A stretch of DNA of 64,000 bases from Fodinisporobacter ferrooxydans (lineage in GTDB: Bacteria; Bacillota; Bacilli; Tumebacillales; MYW30-H2): assembly GCF_022818495.1 (NCBI RefSeq), contig NZ_CP089291.1, forward strand, positions 4,729,501-4,793,500. Reading direction: 5' to 3'. Both the position numbers and the translations under genes were made by a program. Under the pieces are notes generated by a model. The model saw only the letters and a list, made by a program, of their open reading frames with translations, was not told where the DNA came from and did no database searches. Of the stretch, positions 47,255-57,263 are shown piece by piece; position 1 is the stretch's first letter; every line of letters starts with the position of its first letter.

Positions 47255-47586
47255 TTACAATAAACCTCCTGCATTGCTTTTCAAAAGCAAATAGTGTTAA
47301 CCATACTAACATGCCTTACTTCCTGAACCATAAATGCAAGCGGTACATTAAGAAAACATTCGAAACCAATTGCGAACTTTCCAAAGTACTGCTGCCATTC
47401 ACTCAAAAAGGTTGCATGATGAATTATGGTTGAAACGATTAAAACGTTTATGTTACGAATTATACCATATGCTTTTAATCTAGTCAAAATCAGGATGGAA
47501 AAATCACCGGTCGCTCTTAACTGTTTCTCCTAATAGTTAACCGCAACCTAAATATTCCCCCCTTACATATCATTCTCTTGCACATG
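47255..47586. other. Intergenic region between csp and rpsF
   Basis: About 330 bases. Contains the presumed long leader of csp on the minus strand and upstream sequence of rpsF. No further gene supported. Confidence 0.4.
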
Positions 47587-47587
47587 C

Positions 47588-47616
47588 TTGTATTTTATTC
47601 AGCAATCCTGTATAAT
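47588..47616 (+). promoter_or_regulatory. Promoter of rpsF-rpsR
   Basis: TTGTAT, 17 bases, TATAAT: a good housekeeping sigma factor promoter about 63 bases before the rpsF start. Confidence 0.7.
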
Positions 47617-47678
47617 TATTTTTCGTGTTACCCCTTGCTCCATTTTCGGGGCCAAATGTCCACAAGGAGGTTGGAAGA

Positions 47679-47969
47679 ATGAAAGCATACGAAACAATGA
47701 TTGTATTTAAAACAGACATTGAAGAAGAACTCCGCGATTCTCTTATCGAGAAGTTCGAACAGGTAATTGTGAAAACCGGCGGCACTGTTGAGAAGACAGA
47801 GCGTCTGGGAAAACGCCGTTTGGCTTACGAAATCGGCCATAACCGGGAAGGGTTTTATCTTGTATTCCATTATACCGCTGCTGCTCAAACACCGGCAGAA
47901 TTGGAACGCAATTTAAAAATCGAAGAACGCATCATCCGTTATCTGACAACCGTTCGCCCGGCAGCGTAA
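47679..47969 (+). CDS. rpsF: Ribosomal protein S6
   Basis: 96 residues, MKAYETMIVFKTDIEEELRD with AAGGAGG seven bases upstream; ends with RLGKRRLAYEIGHNREGFY and the C-terminal helix. Binds S18 in the small subunit. Upstream start in the open frame has no ribosome site. The usual neighbour ssb is missing between this gene and rpsR. Confidence 0.97.
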   Translation: MKAYETMIVFKTDIEEELRDSLIEKFEQVIVKTGGTVEKTERLGKRRLAYEIGHNREGFYLVFHYTAAAQTPAELERNLKIEERIIRYLTTVRPAA

Positions 47970-48002
47970 CAAATATCGATTCGAAAAAGGAGGATCTTGA
48001 TC

Positions 48003-48287
48003 ATGAGTGAACAACAACGCGAACAACGTGAACAGCGTGAACCACGTTCCGGTGGTTTTAATAAGAAAAAGCGGGGCAAGCGCCGCAAAGTCTGTAACTT
48101 CTGTGTTGATAAAGTGAAATTTATCGACTACAAAGATACACATCGTTTAAGCCGTTATGTTTCTGAACGGGGTAAAATTTTACCGCGCCGGATTACCGGA
48201 TCTTGTGCCGTTCATCAACGTGAATTGACTCGTGCCATCAAAAATGCGCGTATCGTTGCTTTAATGCCATATACAGTGGAAAGCTAA
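48003..48287 (+). CDS. rpsR: Ribosomal protein S18
   Basis: 94 residues; N-terminal basic tail, [22 protein letters not shown] and [21 protein letters not shown]. Cysteine-containing form. AAAAAGGAGG precedes the ATG. The gap to rpsF is 33 bases, too short for ssb. Confidence 0.97.
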   Translation: MSEQQREQREQREPRSGGFNKKKRGKRRKVCNFCVDKVKFIDYKDTHRLSRYVSERGKILPRRITGSCAVHQRELTRAIKNARIVALMPYTVES

Positions 48288-48305
48288 GATTGATCGAAGC
48301 AAGGA

Positions 48306-48335
48306 AGGAGCAGATGTCATGTCTGCTCCTTTTCT
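48306..48335 (+). terminator. Terminator of rpsF-rpsR
   Basis: AGGAGCAGA and TCTGCTCCT form a stem followed by TTTTCT. Confidence 0.85.
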
Positions 48336-48412
48336 ATACCGCTTTTCCCGTTTTTCGCTATTCTGTATTTTTATGTCCGGAATCACATCCCGTACAAGGG
48401 GGATCCTGCACA

Positions 48413-49930
48413 TCAGAGTTGGTACACGTCTGTATATTTCGCTGTCAAATAGTCAACCAGGTATTTCCCGTTTACTTCTTCCCCAGCCACTCTGCGCAAA
48501 ATCTCTTCAGGTGTTTGCATTTTTCCGTATTGATAAATATTGCCGGCCAGCCAATCTTTAATCGGTATGAGCCGGCCATCGGCTACATAGGAATCATATG
48601 CCGGCATTTCCTTTTTCATCGCATGCAAAAACTGCGCAGAGTAAATATTGCCGAGAGCATAGGAAGGAAAATATCCAAAACTTCCGCCTGACCAATGGAC
48701 ATCCTGCAAGCAGCCTTCTCCATCATGTTGCGGTTCGACCCCAAGATATTCCCGCATTTTTTCAGCCCATGCCAGAGGAAGATCTTTCACCTGCAAGTCG
48801 CCATTAAACAAAGCTTTTTCAATTTCATAACGAATCATAATATGTAAATTATAGGTAAGCTCATCTGCTTCAATCCGGATCAAAGACTCCCTTGCCTCAT
48901 TGATGCCCCGATAAAACTCCTCCAGCGTGACACCGCGGAATTGTTCGGGGAAATGCTCGATTGCAGCTTTTAAAAAATGGGACCAAAACGTCTTGCTGCG
49001 CCCTACAATATTTTCCCAGAAACGGGATTGGGATTCATGAATTCCCATGGACGTGCCGCTGCAGAGAATCGTTCCAATCAACCGCTCGGATATATTCTGT
49101 TCGTAGAGCGCATGCCCACCTTCATGCATGGAGCTAAATAATGCACTCCGAAAATCATTTGGAAGATATTTTGTCGTGATTCGGACATCTCCCGGTCCAA
49201 ACGAGATTTCAAACGGATGCACCGTTTCATCGATTCGTCCGGCGTGAAAATCATAGCCCATTTTCTTTAAAATATAGATGCTGAATTCCCGCTGCTTGGC
49301 CGGATCGAAATATTGTTCAAAAATTTTCGTTCGCGGCTTATGGGGAGATTCTTTCACACGCTGCAACAACGAAACCAATTCTTTCCGCAGATCTCCGAAG
49401 ATCCGGTCCAACTTCTCAACCGTCATGCCTGGTTCGTAGTATTCAAGCAATGTATCGTACTTATTCCCTGTATACCCCCAATATTCGATAAACTCTGCAT
49501 TCATTTGAACGATTTGTTCCAGATACGGACGGAACATGGAAAAGTCGGCTGTGTCTTTCGCGTCTTCCCACACAGATTCCGCTTTTGCCGTCAATCGGAC
49601 ATATTCCTCAAACGTATCTGCCGGAATTTTCCGGCTTCGATCGTACTCTTTTTTGCATTCTGCCAAAACCGCGCGCATGATGTCATCCAGCTTTTCATTG
49701 TTTTCCGGCTCCAGAAAGTAGGCGATGTAGTTCCCCATTTCATCGGAAATTGACATTCGAAACGCCTCTGCAGATAATGTTGCGATCACTTGTGAACGGC
49801 GGTCCACACCTTTTTTCGGCATACCCGTCCGTGCGTCCCAATAGAGGACAGAGCTTGCATCCGAAATATCTTGCATTTTGCGCAAATATTGTTGAAAGGA
49901 TTGCAATGTTCCTTGGAAATCCCTCGCCAT
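48413..49930 (-). CDS. M32-family metallocarboxypeptidase (Taq-type)
   Basis: 505 residues from ATG 49930 (AAGGAGG ahead). The metal site HEGGHALYEQ, and IHESQSRFWEN with a further ligand, followed by GVTLEEFYRGINEA, define the family. It removes C-terminal residues from peptides with broad specificity, in the cytoplasm. Normal length. Confidence 0.96.
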   Translation of the reverse strand: MARDFQGTLQSFQQYLRKMQDISDASSVLYWDARTGMPKKGVDRRSQVIATLSAEAFRMSISDEMGNYIAYFLEPENNEKLDDIMRAVLAECKKEYDRSRKIPADTFEEYVRLTAKAESVWEDAKDTADFSMFRPYLEQIVQMNAEFIEYWGYTGNKYDTLLEYYEPGMTVEKLDRIFGDLRKELVSLLQRVKESPHKPRTKIFEQYFDPAKQREFSIYILKKMGYDFHAGRIDETVHPFEISFGPGDVRITTKYLPNDFRSALFSSMHEGGHALYEQNISERLIGTILCSGTSMGIHESQSRFWENIVGRSKTFWSHFLKAAIEHFPEQFRGVTLEEFYRGINEARESLIRIEADELTYNLHIMIRYEIEKALFNGDLQVKDLPLAWAEKMREYLGVEPQHDGEGCLQDVHWSGGSFGYFPSYALGNIYSAQFLHAMKKEMPAYDSYVADGRLIPIKDWLAGNIYQYGKMQTPEEILRRVAGEEVNGKYLVDYLTAKYTDVYQL

Positions 49931-50046
49931 CCGATAACCTCCTTGCATGTATTAGAAATGCCTGTTTCTTGATTTTTTGTATGCAATCTCTATTATAAAC
50001 GAACGATCGAAAGAAAACCTGCCTTCCCTCCCTTTCTACATGGATG

Positions 50047-50074
50047 AAAAAAGGACCCCGCAGGATCCTTTACT
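50047..50074 (-). terminator. Terminator of the following hypothetical gene
   Basis: AAAGGATCC and GGGGTCCTTT form a stem; TTTTTTC follows on the minus strand. Confidence 0.65.
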
Positions 50075-50108
50075 GGAAAGTGATATTGTCGCTTGATATT
50101 GTTGCCGC

Positions 50109-50888
50109 TTATTTTCCATTCACGCTTTTTATCTCAAATCCGGTCGAATTGGATTTTTTTGACGTATTCTTGTTCGCTTTCGGCACATCATGCTGCGAAG
50201 GCGGTGCCTGGTTGATATGAACATCCAAAGTCGAGCCATCCGGACGTGTAATTCGATTGTTTTTATACGTCCAAACCCGTCCAAGCGCATCAAATACTTT
50301 CATCGTATCTGTGACCGGATCATATTCGACGTGGTCCACGCGAATCGAACCAAATGGCAGTTCTGTTGTACCCACTACAGCATCATACCGGTATATGTGG
50401 GCATACCCTTGTGAATCGGTCAGCTCGATATACAACAACTCGATATAGGGGGAGAAGAAAGCATCTGCCACGATCCATTTCGTCGTCGGCCATGTATCGA
50501 CCAAAACGGATTTGCTGCCTTGCAATTGCAGAATGTAGCAAGCAAGGTTCCCTCTTTGATCGAAATACAAGAGTGTGGAATCATCCAGCCATTTTTTGAA
50601 AACAATTCGGCCGACTGTTGTGTGAAATACCGTGCCATTTAGCCCATCTACCAACAATTGATGCTGATCCGTACTATATGCAATATGCTGCCGATCTGGG
50701 CTGATCAAAGGATCAACAGCTTGATCCGGTACGGAAACTTCCGAAGCCGCACTGTCTTTCTGCTTTGCGTCAGCTGTTGCTGCGACAGGCAGCGCAGGTT
50801 GGTTTAGATAGAAATTCAAATACACCAAACTTCCAAACTGCAAAACTAAAATACAACAAAAAATCCCCAGCCATTTTTTCCATTTCAA
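50109..50888 (-). CDS. Membrane-anchored hypothetical protein with propeller-like repeats
   Basis: 259 residues. One N-terminal helix (WLGIFCCILVLQFGSLVYL), a short linker, then a domain with repeated patterns such as ISPDRQHIAYSTD and FSPYIELLYIEL that recall beta-propeller blades, and a Lys/Asn/Ser-rich tail. No catalytic motif. It lies 22 bases downstream of the phosphodiester-glycosidase gene and is probably co-transcribed. Confidence 0.65.
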   Translation of the reverse strand: MKWKKWLGIFCCILVLQFGSLVYLNFYLNQPALPVAATADAKQKDSAASEVSVPDQAVDPLISPDRQHIAYSTDQHQLLVDGLNGTVFHTTVGRIVFKKWLDDSTLLYFDQRGNLACYILQLQGSKSVLVDTWPTTKWIVADAFFSPYIELLYIELTDSQGYAHIYRYDAVVGTTELPFGSIRVDHVEYDPVTDTMKVFDALGRVWTYKNNRITRPDGSTLDVHINQAPPSQHDVPKANKNTSKKSNSTGFEIKSVNGK

Positions 50889-50910
50889 ACAATCTTCACC
50901 TCAAAATCGA

Positions 50911-51903
50911 TCACTGGTTGTTGCCCGTTACAATAAATGATGTGGCTACATATCGTTCCCCTAAAGGGTTGGAAGGCGGCACAAGCAGTTTTTTATTATA
51001 ATACAGTTCAGAACTGTAGCCGCCGTCCAGATTGGCGGCAGTCCAGGCACCGTTATCCAGCATGACTTTTTCCAGATCCAACAGGCTTGCACCGATCCCT
51101 CCATCCCCGCGCCCGGAGAGAGCAAGCAGGAGAATACTGCCATCTTTCCTCTGCCCAATCGCGGAACGTGGCGCCAACCCCCAAGATCCGTCTTTGCCAG
51201 ACAAATACGGTTTGCCGTTTTGAACCAACTGAGGTCCAAAAGAAACAGCGTCTGTGACATGCATTTCTTTCAACTGGTTTAATGTATACTGTCCGATTTT
51301 TAATTCCCCTTGATTTGTCAGGGCAATCATTGGCTGTGCTGCATGTGTATCCGTATCGCCAGCAACATACTTTCCATCTGATAACGTCAGACCCATCGGC
51401 ATACCGCCCGTCCCTTTGCCGGATCCGTCGTAGAATCCGCCAGCGTTGATGGCGGCGATTGCTTGATGATCTTGCGCCATTTGGCTGACCGTTTCCCCCA
51501 CAATGCCTAATTGCTTTGTTACTGCTACATGAATCCTTTTGGGATCATGAATGATCAATAGCTGACCGGAATAACGGGCGCTATGAATCGGTATCACGTC
51601 AATTTTCGAATCATGAACATTTGCAAAGCTTTTCGTCTGCAAATTTCCTTTTTCCATTTTGTTGAAAGAAACCGGCTGATATTTCGCAAGAGCCGCTTTT
51701 GAATAAAACGGCTCGATCAACCAGGGATGCCGACTGGTAAGAATGGCTCCGATCACAGTTCTTCGAATATTCTCAAAGGGTCCATATAATACCAATAAAC
51801 TGGTAGAAATCATACCATATAGAAAAATGGAAAAAACAACAATCCACACAGTCCATCTTCGGCTTGATTGATTGTTTCGGCCTTTTTTGACAATTTGTCG
51901 CAT
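50911..51903 (-). CDS. Phosphodiester glycosidase (NAGPA-domain) protein
   Basis: 330 residues from ATG 51903 (AAGGAGATCG ahead); earlier in-frame ATGs have no site. N-terminal membrane helix IVVFSIFLYGMISTSLLVLY, then the NAGPA domain with AAINAGGFYDG, APRSAIGQ and NLDGGYSSELYYN. The family removes N-acetylglucosamine in phosphodiester linkage and is often near capsule or teichoic acid genes. Extracytoplasmic location is inferred from the helix. Confidence 0.88.
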   Translation of the reverse strand: MRQIVKKGRNNQSSRRWTVWIVVFSIFLYGMISTSLLVLYGPFENIRRTVIGAILTSRHPWLIEPFYSKAALAKYQPVSFNKMEKGNLQTKSFANVHDSKIDVIPIHSARYSGQLLIIHDPKRIHVAVTKQLGIVGETVSQMAQDHQAIAAINAGGFYDGSGKGTGGMPMGLTLSDGKYVAGDTDTHAAQPMIALTNQGELKIGQYTLNQLKEMHVTDAVSFGPQLVQNGKPYLSGKDGSWGLAPRSAIGQRKDGSILLLALSGRGDGGIGASLLDLEKVMLDNGAWTAANLDGGYSSELYYNKKLLVPPSNPLGERYVATSFIVTGNNQ

Positions 51904-52213
51904 ACGATCTCCTTGGTGGCAGTTTAGTCTAAATTCCTGATTTTCGTAGTTTGGCAAGCGTTTGAGCGATAGATCCTCCACGAAGTCTGCCATTTTCCGA
52001 TAAAACGAGTTTTCGACTCTATCTAACAATTTTCTCTATCATTTGCTATCATATCATGCTCGAATCAGGATTCATAGAAATCTCTGTTGCGAAGCCAAAA
52101 AATACAAGATGTTGTATGATTTTTTCAGAAAAATGGAGGAATCTGTTATACATGGGGGTGCTCCCTTATGTCCATACTAGAATTAACTCATGATGGAATG
52201 GGGTGTTCTGCAA

Positions 52214-52393
52214 ATGGGTCAAAGAAATCAATTTGGACCAGGAGATAAAGTTCCAAATAACGGTGTTTACATTGAAATTGGCGAACGGGCAGAAGTAACT
52301 GGCGTGTCCAATCCCAAAAAAATGAAACTGCATAAAGGGGATCGGTTTCCGGATACAACCAATGAAGACCGGAAGTGGACGCGTTATAAATAA
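52214..52393 (+). CDS. yjzC: YjzC-family small protein
   Basis: 59 residues (MGQRNQFGPGDKVPNNGVYI...KGDRFPDTTNEDRKW), matching the length and pattern of Bacillus YjzC. Function unknown. Preceded by a weak GGGGTG; a start 24 bases earlier is possible. Confidence 0.85.
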   Translation: MGQRNQFGPGDKVPNNGVYIEIGERAEVTGVSNPKKMKLHKGDRFPDTTNEDRKWTRYK

Positions 52394-52425
52394 TTAAAAT
52401 ATAGTTAAAAACATATCGTATGAAT

Positions 52426-52466
52426 AAGAAACCTGATTATCTTTTTCGATGATCAGGTTTCTTCCA
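52426..52466 (+). terminator. Terminator of yjzC
   Basis: AAGAAACCTGAT pairs with ATCAGGTTTCTT around an 11-base loop. Confidence 0.75.
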
Positions 52467-52763
52467 TCCAAATGTTTTTACATAAACTGCTTTTTTTAAA
52501 AATAAATTCCTAAGCAAAATCTTAAATTTATATATATCATTAAATACCTGTGAATTCCCTTGAAAAGTGGAGAAAATTACAGTATTGTAACAAAATAATC
52601 TATATTCCCCTTATTTAGAAACATATTCGCCCCGAATATCGATAACTGTCGCGTGCATCGAACACTGCTGATAGCGTAATATGTATACATTGATCGAACG
52701 ACCATTCATGCAAAGGGGATATGGAATGCTTGAATTGTATGATTTTAGGAGGATTCAATCTTA
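52467..52763 (+). promoter_or_regulatory. Leader region of the first KimA-like gene
   Basis: About 300 AT-rich bases. I looked for the ydaO (c-di-AMP) riboswitch that precedes kimA in Bacillus and did not find its conserved blocks. A GGAGG site is present directly before the gene. Confidence 0.4.
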
Positions 52764-54593
52764 ATGGCTGCAGATACATTGAAAAGAATTTTACTTGGCA
52801 GGCCCTTAAAGTCAAGTGAAATGGAAGCAGAAAAAATGCCCATATGGAAGGCACTGCCAATTCTTTCCTCGGATGCAATCTCCTCTGTTGCATACGGGAC
52901 AGAACAGATACTAATCGAGCTTGCAACCGTTGGTGCAGTAGCATTTAACTTCGCTTTGCCCGTAGCGCTTGTCATTTTATTGCTTATAGCAATCTTGGTC
53001 ATTAGTTATCGGCAGGTCATCCAAGCATATCCGCAAGGCGGCGGAGCGTATATGGTGACAAAAGACAACTTGGGTGAAATAGCCGGGAGATTGACCGGTG
53101 TATCGTTGTTGATCGATTACACGCTTACCGTTGCAGTATCCGTTTCTGCCGGAGTGCAAGCGATCACATCCGCATTTCCATTTACTGTACCCTATATTGT
53201 CCCAATTGCACTGGCGCTTGTCTGGATTATGGTCTGGCTGAATCTGCGGGGAACATCCGAATCGGGCACGATATTCGCGTTTCCAACTTACTTTTTCATT
53301 GGATGTATGCTGCTGATCATCGCGAAAGGTTTCTATGATTTGGTACTTCATGGGGCGCAAAGCATTCATCCCGTACATGTTCCAACGGCTATACCTGCAG
53401 GTCTATCATTATTTGTTCTTTTAAAAGCATTTTCATCCGGATGTTCGGCAGTAACAGGGATTGAAGCAATATCCGATGCGGTTCCGCATTTTCGCACACC
53501 TTCTCAGCGCAACGCGAAAATGACGTTAGCCACATTAGGGATATTGCTTGCCATTATTTTTGGCGGCATTACGATTCTGTCTCTGGCATATCGCGTTGCA
53601 CCGGATCCGACCGGGCATACATCCGTGCTTTCGATGGTGACAGAGCAAGCGTATGGACGCGGTGCTTTTTATTTTGCCACACAGATTGCTACTACATTGG
53701 TTCTTACATTGGCAGCCAACACAAGTTTCAACGGTTTTCCGATTTTAACATCCATTATGGCGCAAGATAAAAATTTTCCGCGCATGTTTGCGAACCGCGG
53801 CGATCGTCTTTCCTTCCATTATGGGATCATCACACTCGGTATCTTATCGAGTATTTTATTGATTATTTTTAACGGAAAAACGGATCAATTGATCCCGCTC
53901 TATGCGATCGGCGTGTTCTTGTCCTTTACCATGGCACAAACCGGCCTTGTGCGCAAATGGCTGAAAGAACGCCAGAAAGGATGGACCGGAAAAATCTTCA
54001 TTAATGGTCTGGGCGCCATCGTTACATGTTTCGTATTAGCTATTTTTTGCATCACCAAATTTCTCGAAGGGGCCTGGATCGTCGTTTGCCTTATACCGGT
54101 GTTCCTGCTATTCATTACAAAAATTCATAGACATTATGATGAAGTGGCAAAACAGTTGCGAATCGACTTGCAGGATCCATTGCCGCAAAAAGGAACGGTT
54201 ATTATTGTTCCTGTAGCGGGGATCCATCGGGTTGTGGCTTCGACGATCGCATACGCCAAAACCCTTTCGCCAAATGTCGTCGCATTTTACGTCGCGTTTT
54301 CCGAAGAAGATGCAAGAAGAATGGAAGAGAAATGGGAACAATGGAATCCTGGTGTCAGACTTGTCATTTTCAAATCCCGGTACCGAACGATAACAAAACC
54401 GCTGGTTGAGTTTATTGAGCGTGTTGATTCAAGAGTTGCCAACCGGGAAACGGTGATGGTGCTTTTGCCGCAATTTGTAACCCGTAAATGGTGGCAGCAG
54501 TTTTTGCACAATCAATCCGCATTTCGGATTCGGTCCTTGTTGCTTTCGCGAAAAGATGTCGTAATCGCAACTGTTCCTTACCATTTGCAATAA
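52764..54593 (+). CDS. kimA: KimA-type potassium transporter (APC superfamily)
   Basis: 609 residues, the length of Bacillus KimA (607). IWKALPILSSDAISSVAYGT, SYRQVIQAYPQGGGAYMVTK and LTVAVSVSAGVQAITSAFP match the family closely; a soluble C-terminal domain follows the 12 helices (IDLQDPLPQKGTVIIVP). It imports K+ with protons in that family, and is inhibited by c-di-AMP in Bacillus. First of two tandem paralogues. Confidence 0.87.
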   Translation: MAADTLKRILLGRPLKSSEMEAEKMPIWKALPILSSDAISSVAYGTEQILIELATVGAVAFNFALPVALVILLLIAILVISYRQVIQAYPQGGGAYMVTKDNLGEIAGRLTGVSLLIDYTLTVAVSVSAGVQAITSAFPFTVPYIVPIALALVWIMVWLNLRGTSESGTIFAFPTYFFIGCMLLIIAKGFYDLVLHGAQSIHPVHVPTAIPAGLSLFVLLKAFSSGCSAVTGIEAISDAVPHFRTPSQRNAKMTLATLGILLAIIFGGITILSLAYRVAPDPTGHTSVLSMVTEQAYGRGAFYFATQIATTLVLTLAANTSFNGFPILTSIMAQDKNFPRMFANRGDRLSFHYGIITLGILSSILLIIFNGKTDQLIPLYAIGVFLSFTMAQTGLVRKWLKERQKGWTGKIFINGLGAIVTCFVLAIFCITKFLEGAWIVVCLIPVFLLFITKIHRHYDEVAKQLRIDLQDPLPQKGTVIIVPVAGIHRVVASTIAYAKTLSPNVVAFYVAFSEEDARRMEEKWEQWNPGVRLVIFKSRYRTITKPLVEFIERVDSRVANRETVMVLLPQFVTRKWWQQFLHNQSAFRIRSLLLSRKDVVIATVPYHLQ

Positions 54594-54637
54594 ACATGTT
54601 TTTATTTTTCTTTCTCGGTATATCTTTTTTACATACG

Positions 54638-54668
54638 CTTCTTGATTTGATCAAGAAGTTATTTTTCT
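54638..54668 (+). terminator. Terminator between the two KimA-like genes
   Basis: CTTCTTGAT and ATCAAGAAG form a stem followed by TTATTTTTC. Confidence 0.65.
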
Positions 54669-54717
54669 TTCATGTTTCTAAGGAATGTTGAAATCACTGC
54701 TTGTTTGGAGGATCATT

Positions 54718-56625
54718 ATGAACCAGCAATTCACTTGGCTTCATCCTGTTCTTGTCGTATTGACAGTGCTTGCAATTTTCTATGCCATCTTAAATTTCAG
54801 CAGCCTGAAACGGGTCATCATCGGCCGCCCGATGCGCACAAAAGAATTGCATGCGAGTCATAACAAACTTTTTTGGCTGATTGCTCTTCCTATTTTATCG
54901 GCGGACTTATACTCATCCGTTGCTTACGGGCCCGAATCTGGTATTACAGAACTTATAAGCCTTGGGGCAAATGCCAAATGGCTGATCATACCGATCACTC
55001 TCGCCACCATTTTATTGTTAATCATTCTTATTACATCTTATATTATGGGAATTATCGCGTATCCGAACGGCGGCGGGGCGTATTCGATTGCGAAAGATAA
55101 TTTCAAAAAACCATTGGCTTCCCTGATCGCTTCAAGTTCGTTGCTCATCGATTATATATTGACGGTTGCCGTGTCCGTTTCTGCCGGAATTGAAGCCATT
55201 GCTTCCGCATATCCGGCTGTAGCCCCACATCAAACAGCTTTGTCCCTGTTATGCGTATTTATACTTTTAATCATGAATTTGCGCGGCGTTGCCGAATCTG
55301 CGTTAGTGTTTGCATGGCCTACCTTATTATTTATGCTTGGAATGATATTTCTCATTTTTTATGGTTTTACAGATGAGATTCAGCATGGATTTGTCCAGCA
55401 CGCGACACCTGTATTCGGACAATTTCCCCATGGACTGACAACACTATTGCTTTTAAAGGCGTTTAGTGCGGCTTGTTCATCGTTAACGGGAATCGAGACC
55501 ATTTCCAATTCGGTACCGATTTTCCGCGAGCCACAGCAAAGAAGTGCAATCAAAACATACATTGCCCTTGGTTCGATTACCGCTTTTACATTGATGGGAT
55601 TTGCCTATCACCTTTACGTCAAAGGCATATCCGTGGATCCGAATAATACGATGGAGTCCCAATTATTAAGTACATATTTTGGTCATGGAATGATTTATCA
55701 AGTGATTATCTGGCTGACCTTTATCGTTTTGATATTAGCAGCCAATTCGACATTTACCGGCTTCCCCCAATTATCCGCATTGGTTGCCGCAGACCGGTTT
55801 TTGCCGCGGGCATTTACGATTCGCGGCGACCGCCTGGGCTACTCCAACGGCATGATTGTCCTTGCAGGCATGGCCGGCTTATTAATTGAAGCATTTAACG
55901 CACAGACAAATGCGTTGATTCCCTTGTACTCCATTGGAGTATTTTTATCATTTACGATCGCTCAAATTGGACTGGTTCGGCGCTGGTTAAAAGTGAGAGG
56001 CAACTTGTGGCAGGTAAAACTGGCGATTAACGCGATTGGGGCGTTTATAACTGCCGTTGTCTCCGTGATTGTGGCTTCAACGAAATTTATCGATGGCGCA
56101 TGGATTGTATTGATTATCTTGCCGATTTTAGTGTTAATCTCCGTAACCATACGCCGGCATTACGATCAAGTGGCGGAAGAATTGCGAATTATACCAGAGA
56201 TTATGCGCCCATCAACACATCACGTTGTTTCCATTGTTCTCATATCCGGCGTACATCGAGTGGTACTTAACACCATCTCTTTTGCCAAGAGTTTGGACAC
56301 AGACGTGATTGCCGTATATGTAGGGTTTGATGACGACTCCATAGCAAAAATGAAAGAAAAATGGAATGAATGGGATGCTCCTTGTCGCTTGGTTACATTA
56401 AAAAGTGAATATCGTTCTCTTTTGAGTCCACTTTCCCGATTTATTAAAACAATTGAAACACATGAAGGAAGACCGGATCACGTACATATCATCATGCCGC
56501 AATTTATACCGCGAAAATGGTGGCATTATATTTTGCACAACCAAAGCGCGTTGCTGCTTAGAGCCTGGTTACTGCGGCATAAGGACGTAGTCATCACGAC
56601 AGTTCCGTATCATCTCAACAAATAA
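54718..56625 (+). CDS. Second KimA-like APC transporter
   Basis: 635 residues from ATG 54718 (TTTGGAGGATC ahead). Similar to the preceding gene (IALPILSADLYSSVAYGPES, AYPNGGGAYSIAKDNF, LTVAVSVSAGIEAIASAYP) but with an extra N-terminal helix (LHPVLVVLTVLAIFYAI). C-terminal soluble domain ends RPDHVHIIMPQFIPRKWWHY. Likely a duplicate with changed specificity or regulation; substrate not proven. Confidence 0.85.
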   Translation: MNQQFTWLHPVLVVLTVLAIFYAILNFSSLKRVIIGRPMRTKELHASHNKLFWLIALPILSADLYSSVAYGPESGITELISLGANAKWLIIPITLATILLLIILITSYIMGIIAYPNGGGAYSIAKDNFKKPLASLIASSSLLIDYILTVAVSVSAGIEAIASAYPAVAPHQTALSLLCVFILLIMNLRGVAESALVFAWPTLLFMLGMIFLIFYGFTDEIQHGFVQHATPVFGQFPHGLTTLLLLKAFSAACSSLTGIETISNSVPIFREPQQRSAIKTYIALGSITAFTLMGFAYHLYVKGISVDPNNTMESQLLSTYFGHGMIYQVIIWLTFIVLILAANSTFTGFPQLSALVAADRFLPRAFTIRGDRLGYSNGMIVLAGMAGLLIEAFNAQTNALIPLYSIGVFLSFTIAQIGLVRRWLKVRGNLWQVKLAINAIGAFITAVVSVIVASTKFIDGAWIVLIILPILVLISVTIRRHYDQVAEELRIIPEIMRPSTHHVVSIVLISGVHRVVLNTISFAKSLDTDVIAVYVGFDDDSIAKMKEKWNEWDAPCRLVTLKSEYRSLLSPLSRFIKTIETHEGRPDHVHIIMPQFIPRKWWHYILHNQSALLLRAWLLRHKDVVITTVPYHLNK

Positions 56626-56664
56626 GCCAAAAAACGATAAGGATTTTCAAGGATTTTCAATAAA

Positions 56665-56712
56665 AAAAGGTTGGTGCACGTTCCAGTCAGGAGCTGTGCA
56701 TCAACCTTTTGC
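56665..56712 (+). terminator. Strong terminator after the KimA-like pair
   Basis: AAAAGGTTGGTGCAC pairs with GTGCATCAACCTTTT (one mismatch) around a 15-base loop; it serves both directions. Confidence 0.85.
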
Positions 56713-56756
56713 CGTTTCTTCGTATTACAATTTCATCCCAATCCCGGTTCCAATAC

Positions 56757-57098
56757 TTAAACTGCAGTCATAACGGCATCCAGACGCTCCGAAATCTCTT
56801 TTTCGCTCAAGCCTTGTTTATTTAATCGAAGGCGCATCGCAGCACTCCAGATATTTAAGCTTGCCTGCATCTTTTTGTATTTTTTCGCTTCGGAATCCTT
56901 TCTTTTTGCGCGATACTCACAATTGGATTCCAAGTTATATATGACAAATAACGCTTGAATGCTTTGATCCTGATCCAACGATTCGTAGGTTCCTTTTAAA
57001 TGCTCAATAAAAGCGTTATAATAATCGCGGAATTCCGCAAAGGAAATCTCAGTTTCCATATTTAGATACTCTTTCATTTTCTCAAAATACTGTTCCAT
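56757..57098 (-). CDS. Small helical hypothetical protein
   Basis: 113 residues, almost wholly helical and charged (FAEFRDYYNAFIEHLKGTYE, AMRLRLNKQGLSEKEISERL). No domain recognised. Stands alone between two terminators. Confidence 0.6.
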   Translation of the reverse strand: MEQYFEKMKEYLNMETEISFAEFRDYYNAFIEHLKGTYESLDQDQSIQALFVIYNLESNCEYRAKRKDSEAKKYKKMQASLNIWSAAMRLRLNKQGLSEKEISERLDAVMTAV

Positions 57099-57263
57099 GA
57101 TGCTTTTTCACTCCCTATCTATGATCGTCCTTAGTATACCAAACATGCCGGCAAAAGAGAAATGAGAAGATTTTATTCCCAAATGGATTGATTTGAACGC
57201 ACAACTGCAAATTTGCTATGTGCATAAACCACAATTCCTTGTATAATTAAATTGGTGATATAT

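Noticed and set aside
47281-47487. 68-codon minus-strand frame upstream of csp
   Set aside because: No ribosome site, likely the leader of the cold-shock gene.
52394-52763. ydaO riboswitch before the first KimA-like gene
   Set aside because: None of the blocks found at 60.7-60.9 kb could be recognised.
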